From Tetragonia tetragonoides (lineage: Eukaryota; Streptophyta; Magnoliopsida; Caryophyllales; Aizoaceae): DNA of 64,000 nucleotides. Below, piece by piece: positions 32,634 through 43,565 of this stretch. A program made the position numbers and the translations under genes. Each line of letters starts with the position of its first letter. Position 1 is the stretch's first letter. The DNA lies in contig CM076139.1 of NCBI GenBank assembly GCA_038025085.1, positions 24,629,807 through 24,693,806 of the forward strand, in the 5' to 3' direction. The notes below the pieces were generated by a model, which had not been told where the DNA came from, ran no database searches, and was given only the letters and a program-made list of their open reading frames with translations.

Positions 32634-33809
32634 TTATTTTTGGTGCAGGGTTGAAGCTACGGCGTTTAGCCCGTGTAACCAAGGCCTTCCTAAGAGTAGG
32701 TTGAAGGTGGCTGGAATGTCAATTACATGAAATTGGACCATTTTCTCGATTGGCCCAATATTGATGTTCATGGAGAATGTGCCCAAGACGTTTCTTTTGG
32801 AATTATCGTAAGCTCTTAGCCCTTGTGCGGAATGCGCGAGATTGTTGCAATCTATTTTGAGGTGTTCAGCGGTCCTCAAAGGGCACACATTTACAGCTGA
32901 GTCATTGTCGACTAAAGTCGTGGGGAGTTTTCTTTGTTGACAAATTACGGTCAGATAAAGGGCTTTGTTGTGGTGGATACCTTCATGTGGAAGGTCTTTA
33001 TCAGAAAAGGTGACGGGAGTGGATGACTTTCCTTGGACCAGGAGGTTAACCACCTCTTCAAGAGTGGTGTTTGGAGAAATGGTGGTTGCATTCAAGGCCT
33101 CTAGCACGGCCCTTCTATGAGTGATAGAAGTGGTCAACAATTGCCAGATGGATATGTCAGCTTTTGTCCTTTGTAACTGTTTGAGAATGTTGGTTCCATC
33201 ATCTTCTATAGCTATTTCTCTTTGGGTCGGATCCCTATTGGGGATTGTTACACGCTCTACGGGTGGGATTTGAGAAGGGTCCATGTAGATATTTTCGGGC
33301 CTAAATTGGCGTCCTGATCTTGTGAGGTAGTTTAGAGCTCTATCATCTTCTTCTTTCTCATCATCGGAGATATCATACCAAGCTTTGCCATTAGCTATGT
33401 CATGGACATGAGGAGTCAACACGTCTTCTAGATCAGTATAGGATCCATTATCCTCTTCATCACTATCCCAAAGGCCACAAATGTCTAACGTGGGCCTTGG
33501 GCTTGGGTATGGTGGTATGGCCTGCCCAACAGGAGTGATCAGATAGGATGGGTCAAACCCTTCCTCTATGTCAATGGAGAAAGAGTTCTCGAGGGGATTA
33601 TTATTGTTACTGGGTGGCGGCGCGTCCTTAGGCAATGGTATGGTGCCATTGTCAAATAGATCCTGGATTTTCTCTTTGAGAGTGTAACACTTTTCAGTAT
33701 CATGTCCACGACCCCTATGGTATTTGCAGAATGCAGACTCGTTCCAATATGGAGATCTTTTCTCTACGGGTGGATCGGGAGTAGGCCCTATCGGGTGTAG
33801 ATAGTCTCC
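32634..33809 (-). pseudogene. Tat-B zinc-knuckle-like module and retropepsin
   Basis: Reading from the stop near 33808, one knuckle-like module (C-x7-GHDTEKC near 33740-33690) is followed by IQDLFDNGTIPLP, an acidic stretch (WDSDEEDNGSY) and the aspartic protease. The active-site block reads TLVDNDSAVNVCPLRTAEHL, with Asp where the family has Gly after D-N. The protease ends with FNLLLGRPWLHGLNAVAST. The frame 33635-32634 is open for 333 residues. The substitution in the D-x-G site suggests loss of activity. Confidence 0.8.
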
Positions 33810-34974
33810 TTAGACTAATTTGTCTAGGGCCTTGACGTAAGGCATCCCCATGGGAGTAAACCTTCTTGGACGCCTATCAGCAATGGCGTTCACTTCATTT
33901 CCTCTACTTGTGGAGGCATGGTTGGTATTGGTGTATTTCTTATCCTTGTAACTACTTGTGTTGTTGTTGTAAGTGACCTTGTTCTTTCCTCTTTGGAGTT
34001 GGTCATCTTCAATGGCCATGCCTACTTCAGTTAGCTGGGCATAAGTGGTTATGGGTTGAAACTTCATGTGTTCGCGGTACTCAGATGCCAAGTTTTGGAA
34101 TTCTAATTTGATCCCTTTCAGATGGGCGATCAATCATTTCAGCGACCTTAGTTCTCCATCTTCTCACGAAATTGGTGAACCCTTCTTTGTCACCTTGCTT
34201 GGTGATATCCAATTCTCTCAATGTCATGGGAGGCAAGATATTGTCGGCATACCTCTCGAGGAACAAGGTGGATAAATCTTTCCATTTTTGCAATTTTTGG
34301 GTGGGAAACTTGAAGAACCAGGCCCGGACAGCAGGGTCCAAGGTTTGGGGAAAGAGGTGAACATACAGCTCTTGTTCAATGCCTCTAAGTCCCAATGCAG
34401 TGGTAAAGGCTCTAATATGATGTTGTGGATCATCAGTTCCTTTGAACGTGGGAACCTCAGGCATGGAAAACATAGTCGGTAATTTTGCCTTGATGTGGGG
34501 AGCATAGCCCTCAGAATTGATGATCATGTCGTTGAAGACACGACTTTTGCCTAAAACAGACTCAAGCCTATTCAGTTTGGCTTGGAGTTCTTGGACCTCT
34601 ATAGTGGAGGGCTCAGTCTTATTTTCATTGGGCTTGGGCTTATCGTCATCATCCCCAATAGGGGGATCCAACTTGGCGACACGGGCTTCCATATCGGTGA
34701 ATCTAGCATTCATGGCGACCATTTGGGCTAAAAGGTCATCCATCTTTTGGTCAGCGGTTTTCTCAGCATCTCCAGACATGGCGGACATAGGTGAATTAGA
34801 TGGTGAGACATGAGGTGACAATAGCAGTGTGCGAAGGTAATCGAGCCAGATGGGGCCCACAAACTGTGCTTGCGGTGAAGGTTCGAATGACAACTTGCAG
34901 ACCAATATCTTGCTGGACTCGTCCCTCTCCCACTTTCTAGGACCGGGATCTTTACTCCTACCAATTCTAGACAT
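33810..34974 (-). pseudogene. gag: Tat-B gag
   Basis: The 297-residue frame 34974-34081 has a Pro/Ser-rich start, an Ala-rich helical segment (MDDLLAQMVAMNARFTDMEA), an acidic linker and the gag domain: FKGTDDPQHHIRAFTTALG, TLDPAVRAWFFKFP, ERYADNILPPMTLRELD, WRRWRTKVAEM-type end. The frame shifts and continues at 34133-33810, ending VKALDKLV and a stop. Tat-A carries the same blocks, and the two are clearly related. It would form the packaging particle; the frameshift near 34100 breaks this copy. Confidence 0.88.
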
Positions 34975-35975
34975 AACAAGGCTCGTTTAAGAAAATAGGA
35001 AGAAAATGGAAAACTCCACAGAATAAAGATTTTATTTTACGACAAATGTGGGAAGAGAATCTAGCACTAATACTCAACATGGTGATCTTTGGAAAAGACG
35101 CGATTTTATGTTAATAGTATATTCTAGTCAATGATCTTTCGACTTTATTATAATAAAATGTACTCTTAACTTGCATATGGGATGAAAGTCCTTAATTTAA
35201 GGAAGGAAAATATACTATTGACTTGCATATGGAACAAAGTAGGACTCTTTTTTTTATTTTGTGAAAGATCATTGACGGGAATATATTATTTGCATGCAAT
35301 CAAATTCATAGGGAGAAGAACGTCTTTCTAATATGGTCATTAGTGTCATCGGAGTCATACAGGGATTCTACTTCCTAAAAAGAAAAGATCCTAGACTCTA
35401 TTTGTAAACTTGACAAAACGCACAAGCAAACAAAAGGGAAACCTTCCCTAACCAGGACTCAAAAAGAAATCCTAAAGGGGGATCTAATCCTAATATTCTA
35501 TGAAAACTAATCACATAGCAATCAAGGAAACAATCAATCATAATATAGCAAGTAAATCAATTAGCACCTTGATATGGACTATGAGACTAATGCAATATTT
35601 TGACACAATCTATGGTTGGATAAGGTAACCCACGACCGGATGCGTTTCGTCATCTATGGGGTGCATAGTAAAACTAAACGTACCTTTTCACACATATCGA
35701 ATGGAAACAATGTGAATGCCATGGGGCGGAACACGACTATGTGCAAAGGTAATTCGGACCTAGTGGGTCACTGGCCTAAGTCATAGACAATGTTGCAAAG
35801 GGTAATTCCTGTTTATGGTCTGATGATATCTTTCGACATCTTGCGATGATAACGCATGCAATATGAATGGTATGAATTTAAAGCGAAGAAAATAAACACA
35901 TACGACAATTGAACCAAATAACTAACATAAACTGTTGACATGGATAGGTGTTTGAATTACACCCTCTTGTTAATT
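34975..35975 (-). other. Tat-B leader, no gene seen
   Basis: About 1 kb between PBS and gag is AT-rich, without a conserved frame. Two copies of ACTTGCATATGG (near 35170 and 35230) hint at a small duplication. It corresponds in position to the Tat-A leader with the 69-bp array but does not share that array. Confidence 0.6.
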
Positions 35976-35994
35976 GTCCCTAGTGAAGTCGCCA
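35976..35994 (-). promoter_or_regulatory. Primer-binding site of Tat-B
   Basis: The minus strand reads TGGCGACTTCACTAGGGAC one base from the LTR end, the same spacing as in Tat-A. The tRNA is not the initiator Met; identity not determined. Confidence 0.75.
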
Positions 35995-35995
35995 C

Positions 35996-37533
35996 GGTAA
36001 GAACCCTCGCCTTTCTGGCGCTCGCCATAGAATTTAATCTTTGGATTGGAATTAATTGTTCTTAAATAATACGTCAATTTATGCAATTTAAATTAATTAT
36101 GGGGAATAACAATTTGCAAATAAAGAAGCCGCCACCAATTTTTAGGGAACAATTGGAAACCATCAAAAGTGCACCCAATTCCTATTGGGAATTGACTCAT
36201 GTCCATGGGGACTAAATATTGTGTTCAGGGGTGTAGGTACGAAATAAACAAAACGAATCTCATCTAAATCGCCCGAATAAACGGCCTCCACTAAGCCTAT
36301 CCATGTCAAATATTTATTTATGCTATATGGTTCCAAATAAATCCGGTCGTCAAAGATCCTATCTTTACTAGGCGGGTTAAAGACAACCAAATTACCTATG
36401 TTATAACTTTGCACAATTTATATCCAATTCACATGCATACTACTATCAAGCATAAACAAGATATAAGAGCAATAAATTAACGCTCCAACCTACCGTACTT
36501 TACTAAACGCGCCAGGTATTGCGTATGCACATCAATAAATTTGTTAATAACTTCAAAGGAAGAACAATGTAAAAATATCAACTTTATGCTAAAATAAACC
36601 TATGAGGTTGCTATATGCATGCAAAAAACTATAAAAAGATGCAAACTTGCATAAACTAATAAAAAGACGTTAACTTTAAATTAACTAATCATGCACAATT
36701 ATATACAAAAACCCAAGCATGCAGATTTACTCAACCATAATCAAAAGCTAAATAAAACATGATTATAAACGATAAATAAGAGATTTAATAAAGAATTTAG
36801 GCCCTCAGGATGGTTAACCTGGACGTTCTATTCGAACGGGACTAGTAGAATTGGAATTGCTCTTCAATCGTGGGTGCTAGGCTAGGTGCAATGCTTGCTT
36901 GAGTCTTCAAAATCTGAATTCTCTTTGATTTGGGGAAAATATGTGCTCTCAATGCTCTCAAAATTATGAACTGACCAACCCCTCTCAAAAGAGGGTGAAA
37001 AGGAGTATTTATAGTGTTAGGGGACGGAATTAGAGGTTTAGGGTAAGAAACCCGGCGCCAAAACTCGGCCCAGCCAAAAAAAAAACAGGCCCAGCGGCCA
37101 CACGGAAGGCAGCTGGGCTCAGCGGCTGCCGCTGGGGCTCAGCGGCTGCCCAGATGGCCCACGCTGTCACGCGTGTGCCGCCGGACTGACAGCGTCAGCC
37201 GCTGGGCCTGGAGGCGCGCGCGTGTCTAGGGTTTTTTGACTTTTTGTGCTCAGTAAATTACGAAATTGCCCTTGGGCAGAACCAGGGGGTCGGCATTGAG
37301 CGGTTTTGACCCTAATCTTCGAGACGCGATATCTCTTGATCCGGGAACCTGATTGAGGCAAGGTCAAAGGCGTTGGAATCCTTATAACAAGGGCTATTCA
37401 AAGACTAAGGTTTCAAGGAATTTGGTCTAGATTTCCGAGCAATGTCCTTTTCTACTTACGTCCATGTTAATCCATTACCATCATCATCGGGGGTTGCGGT
37501 GCCAGGGGATGAGAACCGATTAGGGTGTCTACA
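35996..37533 (-). repeat. 5' LTR of Tat-B (1538 bp)
   Basis: On the minus strand it begins TGTAGACACCC at 37533 and ends GGTTCTTACC at 35996, where the last base has changed from the expected A. It carries a TATA-like box (37005-37014), a GC-rich GCGGC cluster (37085-37215) and a conserved hairpin (36174-36189). Confidence 0.93.
37005..37014 (-). promoter_or_regulatory. TATA-like box in Tat-B 5' LTR
   Basis: The minus strand reads CTATAAATAC, conserved in the 3' LTR at 24117-24126. It is the likely core promoter for the element transcript. Confidence 0.5.
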
Positions 37534-37538
37534 GTCAA

Positions 37539-37882
37539 TGTGTGACTTGGAGAGATTGGCAACGCATCAGTGACGGTGTGTGGTGGTGTTATGGTACTGT
37601 GTTGTATCCTGTGTTTGGCTCTAGTTATAAGAGAAGTACTGTGACAAAATCCCAAGTAACTGGGTCGTGGTTTTTACTGCTATTGAGCCGAGGACGTTTT
37701 CCAAGTAGAAAAACTCTTGTGTTATTTTCATTCCGTTCTTTACATTATGTTTTAGTTCACTGCGTAGGAACATCGTCCAAAACGTTGTTCCCTACCCTGT
37801 TCTCAAGTTACAAAAACGCGAGAAATTGGAGTCACTCTCTTCATCCCCCCCCCCCCATCTAGAGTAACTTAGGCACTCTTCA
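37539..37882 (+). repeat. 3' LTR of Sire-1, right part
   Basis: After the second GTCAA copy (37534-37538) the LTR resumes with TGTGTGACTTGGAGAG and ends CTCTTCA at 37882, matching 13543-13882 of the 5' LTR. It contains a run of C (near 37846-37856) longer than in the 5' LTR. Confidence 0.93.
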
Positions 37883-38071
37883 ATGTAGTTTTGGAATAGT
37901 TCAACTATGTAATCTTCACTTATATAATATAATATAATTCAGTTCGTTGTTGTACTCTTTATCATTCTTTGCCTTGTGCTTGTCTTGTTACAAGTACGGC
38001 AGTAATGTCTTGGATTGGATTAAGGGCCCATTAGTATGTTTAATTAGAGTTATCCAATCTGGGGCGTTACA
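37883..38071. repeat. Solo LTR, right part (189 bp)
   Basis: The segment lies between the end of the Sire-1 3' LTR and the second TTAAC copy at 38072-38076. It ends GGGGCGTTACA. No 5-bp duplication is visible around Sire-1 itself (GAATT left, ATGTA right), so a little solo-LTR sequence may have been lost when Sire-1 entered. Confidence 0.8.
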
Positions 38072-38076
38072 TTAAC

Positions 38077-38496
38077 CAACTTCTCAATGACTATGAAGTG
38101 AAGAAGAACGACTTGATCCCATATCACCAATACGCCTCGCAATTGTTGGATAGGCTCAACACGCTCAAGTTAGGACATTTTCCAAGGATTGCCAACAAGA
38201 TGGCTGACGCGCTTGGAAATCTCGTAGCCACTTTGGCATTGGGGGCAAAGGATAACATGTCAATTCCTATATGCAAAGAGTGGGTTGTAGCGCCACTTGA
38301 AGAAAAATTTGATGGAGAAGTCAATCTCATCTCTATCTATCAAATTGACAAAGAGGATTGGCGTCAACCACTAATCGACTTCTTGGAGCATCCAAGGTTG
38401 CCAAATGACCCAAGGCACAAAACAGAAATTTGTCGACGGGCTTCATATACTACAAAAAAATACTTTATCGTCGATCATTCCTTGGAATTTGGATGA
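38077..38496 (+). pseudogene. pol: Tat-C second RNase H, 3' half, and integrase linker
   Basis: The frame has LIPYHQYASQLLDRLNTLKL and PRIANKMADALGNLVATLAL, the C-terminal RNase H block with its final Asp. It then runs through a linker (ISIYQIDKEDWRQPLIDFLE) into frame-broken integrase zinc-finger sequence up to about 38660. Confidence 0.85.
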
Positions 38497-38662
38497 GATG
38501 CCTAGGAGAAGAAGAGGCAACTCAAGCAGTAAAAGATGCTCACTCATGAATATGTGGTGCCCATCAATCCAGTCCAAAACTCTATGATAGTATCAAGAGA
38601 ATGGGATATTACTGGCCAACCATGGTACAAGACTGCATGGACTATGCAAAAAGATGTGATAG

Positions 38663-39613
38663 ATGGCATTAGATGCTTGTCAATTTCATGCAAACTTCAT
38701 TCATCAACCTCCTGAACCATTGCATCCAACAGTGGCGTCTTGGCCTTTTAAAGCTTGGGGACTTGATGTAGTAGGACCCATCACACCTAAGTCTTCAGCT
38801 GGTCACTTATACATCCTGGCTGCAACTGATTACTTTTCTAAATGGGCAGAAGCAGTCCCTCTTCGTGAAGTCAAAAAGGAGAATGTCGTCGACTTCATCC
38901 GTACACACATCATATATAGATATGGCATACCACGATACATTATCACTGATAATGGTAATCCATTGGTCAATAAGTTGGTGACGAGTTTGTGTGTGAAATT
39001 CAAGTTTGCCCACAACTCATCGATGTACAATGCCCCTGCAAATGGCTTGGCTGAAGCTTTCAACAAGATGCTTTGAAACTTTTTAAGTAAGATAGTCTCG
39101 AAGCTCAAAAAGAAAGATTGGCATGAAAGGCTTGATGAAGCCATGTGGGCATATACCGCACTACTTATAAAACGCCAACTCAGTCAACACCTTATGCTCT
39201 TGTGTATGGTGTAGAGGATGTCTTTCTTTTGGAGCTTGAAATCCCATCCTTATGAGTCTCTATAAAAGAAGGTATCACGGATGATAAAAAAAGATAAGCT
39301 TCACCTTACAGAGTTGGAGGCCCTCGACGAGAAAAGGATCGAGACACAACAAAAGTTGCAATGTTATCAAGCACGCTTGTCACGTGCCTTCAATAAGAAG
39401 GTTCGTCCTCGCTCTTTTCAAGTTGGGGATATGGTCCTTGCAGTTAAAAGGCCTATCATCGTCTCTCGAAAAACTAAAAGCAAGTTTACTTCTAAGTGGG
39501 ATGGCCCATATGTTGTCCAAGAGGTCTACACTGGTGCCTATAAGATTGTTGATAGTGAAGGACTTAGAATTGGCCCCATCAACGGCAAGTTCTTGAAGCC
39601 TTACTATCCTTGA
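38663..39613 (+). pseudogene. pol: Tat-C integrase
   Basis: Frame 38663-39076 carries CQFHANFIHQPPEPLHP, AWGLDVVGPITPKSSAG (Asp), DYFSKWAEAVPLREVKK, YIITDNGNPLVNK (Asp) and NGLAEAFNKML (Glu). A stop at 39076 and a frameshift near 39150 follow. Frame 39281-39613 holds the C-terminal domain (VGDMVLAVKRPIIV, KFTSKWDGPYVVQEVYTGAY). The three catalytic acids remain but the frames are broken. Confidence 0.9.
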
Positions 39614-39800
39614 AGAGTGCATCTATAATGCTCCTAAGCAAGAGCTTAAACTGCACAATGAAAAAAAAAAACATTGTACTACTCCTAGCCCGCCAGAGTA
39701 TAAACTGTGAATGGCTAAACAAAAATAAAATCATTACTCCTGGCCCGCAAGAGTATAAACTGTGAATGGCGAAAAAGTTAAATAAAATATTTTCTTTTCT
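39614..39800. repeat. Two-unit direct repeat after Tat-C pol
   Basis: The block ACTCCT[AG]GCCCGC[CA]AGAGTATAAACTGTGAATGGC occurs near 39680 and 39735, each next to an A-rich run. It lies directly after integrase, at the start of the 3' region. No coding content. Confidence 0.7.
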
Positions 39801-40142
39801 TGAACTACATTATGACTTGATCTTATTTAGAGATTGCATGCTCTTATAAGTACTAGGCAACTTGGAAACATAAAACCAAGTACAATCAAACAAACAAACA
39901 AAAAATGTTCTTTATTCATACAAGAATGAAGTTGACAATACATAAGGGAAGTCTGTGTTCGCAGATGAGTAAAATAAATAAACAAGAAATAAGCATAAGA
40001 GCAATCATTCTGAGTCCATCAACTCTTCGGGTTTAAGTGATGATTGAAGCTCCAAAAGACTCTTCTTGTGCTCCTTGAATTGGGCAGCTTCCTCAGGTGT
40101 TAAAGTTTGGCTTGCCACTATCTCAGCTAGACCCCGTCGCAT

Positions 40143-43100
40143 CTATACGACATGTGCTTCGACTTGGCTCACCAAAACTGTTTTAGCCTCTAAGTCACTT
40201 GTTAATTGATGTCCTTCTTCTCGAGCACTGCGTAGCTCTTCCTCGAGATTCGCAACCTTTTGTACGACTCCCGAGCGTCTCCTAACTAAGTTACCATGCT
40301 CGGTACGCACAATATTGAGACTTGGTTCTGCTTCAGTGACCTTTACTTTATGTACTGCCACTTCTCGCTCTAAGTCGTCCAGCCACTTGCGTTGCGCAGC
40401 AACATGTTTCAGTGCAAGGTAAGACCTGACAGAAGCCACGTATGAGTCCACTTTACGGTTCAGAGAGGTAGCATCTCCTTTAAGGTTTACAATTCCCTTA
40501 TGAACCGTGGAAGCCTCTGAATACCTCTCTCAACCTCAATGAAAGGAGTATCGCGTAAGCTCGCTAAAAATTTAGCTCCAATGTCGCGTATGGCTTCTGC
40601 AAGTATATTTCTTGAATGAGGACTAGGTCAAAAGGAAGTAACTGAATATGAAGGAAGAAACGTCTTCTTTGCGGGAGACAATTCAACTATGGAGTTATTT
40701 TTTGGAACATCTACAAGCTTCTTGCTTGCTGTCTCTAAAGAATGAGGTCCCTCAACAGAAGCTTGGCTATGGGTGGATAGGGAGTCTGCATCCTCTTCAT
40801 TCTCTTTGGCGACTTTAGCGGTCAATCCCTTCACAAAGTTGTAGTCTTTTCCAAGTCGACAATGGGGCCCATAAGTCTTCGCGCCTGGATTCATCTCATT
40901 AAGAAGGGGCCCATTGATGGCATTTGGTACCTCTTTGTCATGATCAAAATCCCCTGTCTACATAAAATATATAAGAATAATGAGTAAACAAAGAAAGAGA
41001 AAGAAGATGAATAAAACGGATAAGAAGAAAAGCATACCAATACAAGGTCGATAGGTGTGGTCGAAACATCGGAAACATTATCAGCACAAATTGTCTTGGT
41101 ATCCTCCACATCGTCAGCTCGAGACTTTCGCTTCCTTCTACGATGTTTAAAGTTAGTTTCAGACTCTTTATCACTACTCTCATTATCAGCAACTGTCATG
41201 TGCCTGAAATGTGATCGTGACTGGGAAGAGGAATCTCGCATAGTAGCAACAACGCTTGAAATCTCATTTGCATTATCACCATCTATGACTACGATGTCGC
41301 ATCCTGTATCTTTCTTTGATGTTTTATCTTTCTGATTTTTCTGCGATCGAGACATATCAGGTTCAAGTCCTCTCTAAAGGATAGCAACATTGTCCCTGAG
41401 GTCGTGAACATTCATCTTGGTCCACCAATCCTTAAATCGAGTGGTGACAAATTGCGATGGGTTTAAATAAGGGCAAGGTAGAAAGACATTAGACTTGCTA
41501 TCCATGAATAGGAGCGTATCCCAATATGTCAAAGCTTTGCTATAAGAAACCTCATTGGGAAGAAGATTATCCAGAAGTTTGCCAGGAATATCTTGACAAG
41601 AACCAAATTCTCTACTGAACCGATGAGGACTGTAGGGTTCAGCATGAAAGAAATCTCCGTCGTGCAAAGGTAAATAGGCAAAACGAAGGGACACCATGTA
41701 GTCATGCCTCGAGGCTTCCAAATTACCATCATCGCATAAGGCCTCATTCCGATTCTTGTTCAAAATATTGCATCCCCAATTAATGATTCCCCCCACATGA
41801 ATAAGCTTTTGAGCCTCCGCATCCTTCTTAAATCTGACTGATTGGGCACCTGCATATTTTGTCATTCCAGGACCGGTAGGGGATGGATTAATAGAGTAAT
41901 GTGTGTCAAAATAACAAGTTATCTAAGCATAAACATAGTGGGCAGGACAAAGACAGTTGTTAAATGATGGTTTAGCAGAGTTAGCTCTTGCATTCACACC
42001 ACGATAAATACTAGCCAATACTGGGACTGCAAGACTAAACATCTTTTGCGACGCCATCAATGCCGCAATCTCAAAATTTTTAAGTCTAATTAACCTGTCT
42101 TTAGCGTCCGGTAAAATAAAGGTGCATAAACAACAAGAAAGAAATGCTGACAAGTATACTTTCTCTTGTACCTCTGTCTCTACAATCCCAAGAGCATTAA
42201 AAATCATAAGTTCCTTTTCATTCCACTCCCTCGACTGAATCTGGAGATTACCATCTGGATTGTGAGTCAGTTTCGGAGCACCCGTGGTATGTCGTCAGCT
42301 TCGACGTGTAGTTGGGGCTTTGTAGACTAACTTATTCTTACACCAAAAATCGATCCATCTCTCAGCAGAAACTCCATGGGAAGAGTGATTTTCTAGGTGA
42401 TGGTATGCAGCAAATAAGTACTCACAAGTTTGCGGGACTAGTCTTTGGCCATCGTTATCTTTCCCTTGCAATGTGCTGTAACTAGGGACCGTCTCGTCAT
42501 AAGGTAAGCCAGAAATAGGCAAACCAGGGATCTTATATAGATCCCATAGAGAAATGGACGTCTCGCCTGCCAAAGTGTGGAAGGTATTAGTAGTAGGGAA
42601 CTAACCCTCACAAAATGCAAGGAAAACACTAGGCTCTCGATCATAGGTGTAAAGGGAAGCATATATAGCACTGCGGATGGAACACTTTGCCAAGATATTT
42701 CCAAAGGGAGAAAGAATATCTTCAGTTGACTCCCAATACTTCGGAATATAATTAAATTCCCCCAAAATCTTCAAACTATGAGAATTCCACTTGGATGAGT
42801 CAGAGATGATCTTGCGGCCAAGTACAGGAAATGTATCATTCGAAGGTAAACAGTCATGATTAGGACTTTTCAGGATATGAGCAGTGGTCCCATCATGCGC
42901 TCCTTGTTCAATCATGGTTGACATCTCCAATTTAACAAGTGAGCGATCAATTTATAGTGCTGGTCTTCGAGGTCGCAAGAGAGAGTGACGCACACGAAAA
43001 GTTATGTCCTTTTTAGCCTTTCCATTTTCAGATGTAGTTGCTAAGAGGTAAATATGACCGTCTTGCGTATGCTCCTTGAGTCGCATCATGGTTATACCTT

Positions 43101-43149
43101 TAAAAAAAAAAGAGGTGTCAGTACTCTTATAATCTTTTAGATTGCACAT
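40143..43149 (-). pseudogene. Antisense plant-mobile-domain gene inside Tat-C, intron-containing
   Basis: On the minus strand one frame runs from 43149 to about 41038, broken only by in-frame stops (for example at 42952, 42601, 42295, 41923 and 41374). It reads PVLGRKIISDSSKWNSHSLK, ETSISLWDLYKIPGLPISGL, WIDFWCKNKLVY, ALTYWDTLLFMDSKSNVFLP and FVTTRFKDWWTKM: the PMD ('aminotransferase-like') pattern. A Lys/Arg-rich tail follows. An 80-bp intron at 41037-40958 (donor GTATGC, acceptor TTTATGTAG, phase 0) restores the frame into 40957-40628. A further frame 40451-40143 is a clear coiled coil (LDDLEREVAVHKVKVTEAEP). It resembles the Tat-B antisense unit in domain type and placement. Confidence 0.8.
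40958..41037 (-). other. Candidate 80-bp intron in the Tat-C antisense gene
   Basis: The minus strand has GTATGC at the 5' end, TTTATGTAG at the 3' end and a T-rich body. Removing 80 bp moves the reading from one frame to the other exactly where the downstream open frame starts (GDFDHDKEVPNAI), so the intron call is supported by frame as well as by splice sites. Confidence 0.7.
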
Positions 43150-43265
43150 ACCAAAGGAATCGTTGTTGCACTAATAACTCCACGTGCGTGTTGTGGTTGC
43201 AATTTTAAAGGACTCATTGTTGCACTCAGGATCGATCATGTATATCGTTTTCATCTGGTACCTAA

Positions 43266-43565
43266 GTGCAACGCATGGATATGTGAACCCGAGATGACCT
43301 CTAATGGTTACAACGCATGAGTTCACATATCCGAGATGACTTAGAATACGGCGGCGAACCTTGGTCTTCAAGCACATAGGATACAACGCATGGAGATGTG
43401 AACCCGAGATGGCCTCTAACGGTTACAACGCATGAGTTCACAAAATCGAGATGATCCTATGTACTATGTCTTGGTCTTGAAATACATGAGATACAACGCA
43501 TGGAGATGTGAACCCGAGATGGCCTCTAACGGTTATAACGCATGAGTTCATTAATCCGAGAATTT
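43266..43565. repeat. About 112-bp tandem repeat, three units, in Tat-C 3' region
   Basis: Units begin near 43271, 43386 and 43496 with ACGCATGGA[TG]ATGTGAACC, and each contains a second, shorter echo (TACAACGCATGAGTTCA). Units are about 110-115 bp. The place, after pol and before the expected 3' LTR, matches the known hypervariable 3' region of Tat elements. Confidence 0.85.

Larger units (their letters stand above)
23109..37533 (-). mobile_element. Tat-B: complete Ty3/gypsy (Tat) element, 14.4 kb
   Basis: The element is read right to left: 5' LTR 35996-37533, PBS, leader, gag, protease, RT, RNase H, second RNase H, integrase, a long region with an opposite-strand PMD gene, polypurine tract, 3' LTR 23109-24683. 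The 5-bp target duplication GTCAA (23104-23108 and 37534-37538) lies in the Sire-1 3' LTR and matches the uninterrupted site in the 5' LTR. LTRs differ by a few percent by eye, including an about 40-bp indel in the GC-rich cluster. Pol frames carry several stops. Confidence 0.95.
11929..37882 (+). mobile_element. Sire-1: Sirevirus-like Ty1/copia element, interrupted by Tat-B
   Basis: Matching LTRs start TGTTGGGTTCC at 11929 and 21984 and end CTCTTCA at 13882 and 37882. The initiator-Met PBS follows the 5' LTR and a polypurine tract (AAAAAGGGG, 21970-21978) precedes the 3' LTR. Without the nested insertions each LTR is about 1465 bp and the element about 11 kb, with an 8.1-kb internal region. 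Domain order is gag, protease, integrase, RT, RNase H (Ty1/copia) followed by an extra ORF. Long gag with a coiled coil and a third ORF fits the Sirevirus group. By eye the LTRs differ by a few percent. Confidence 0.9.
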
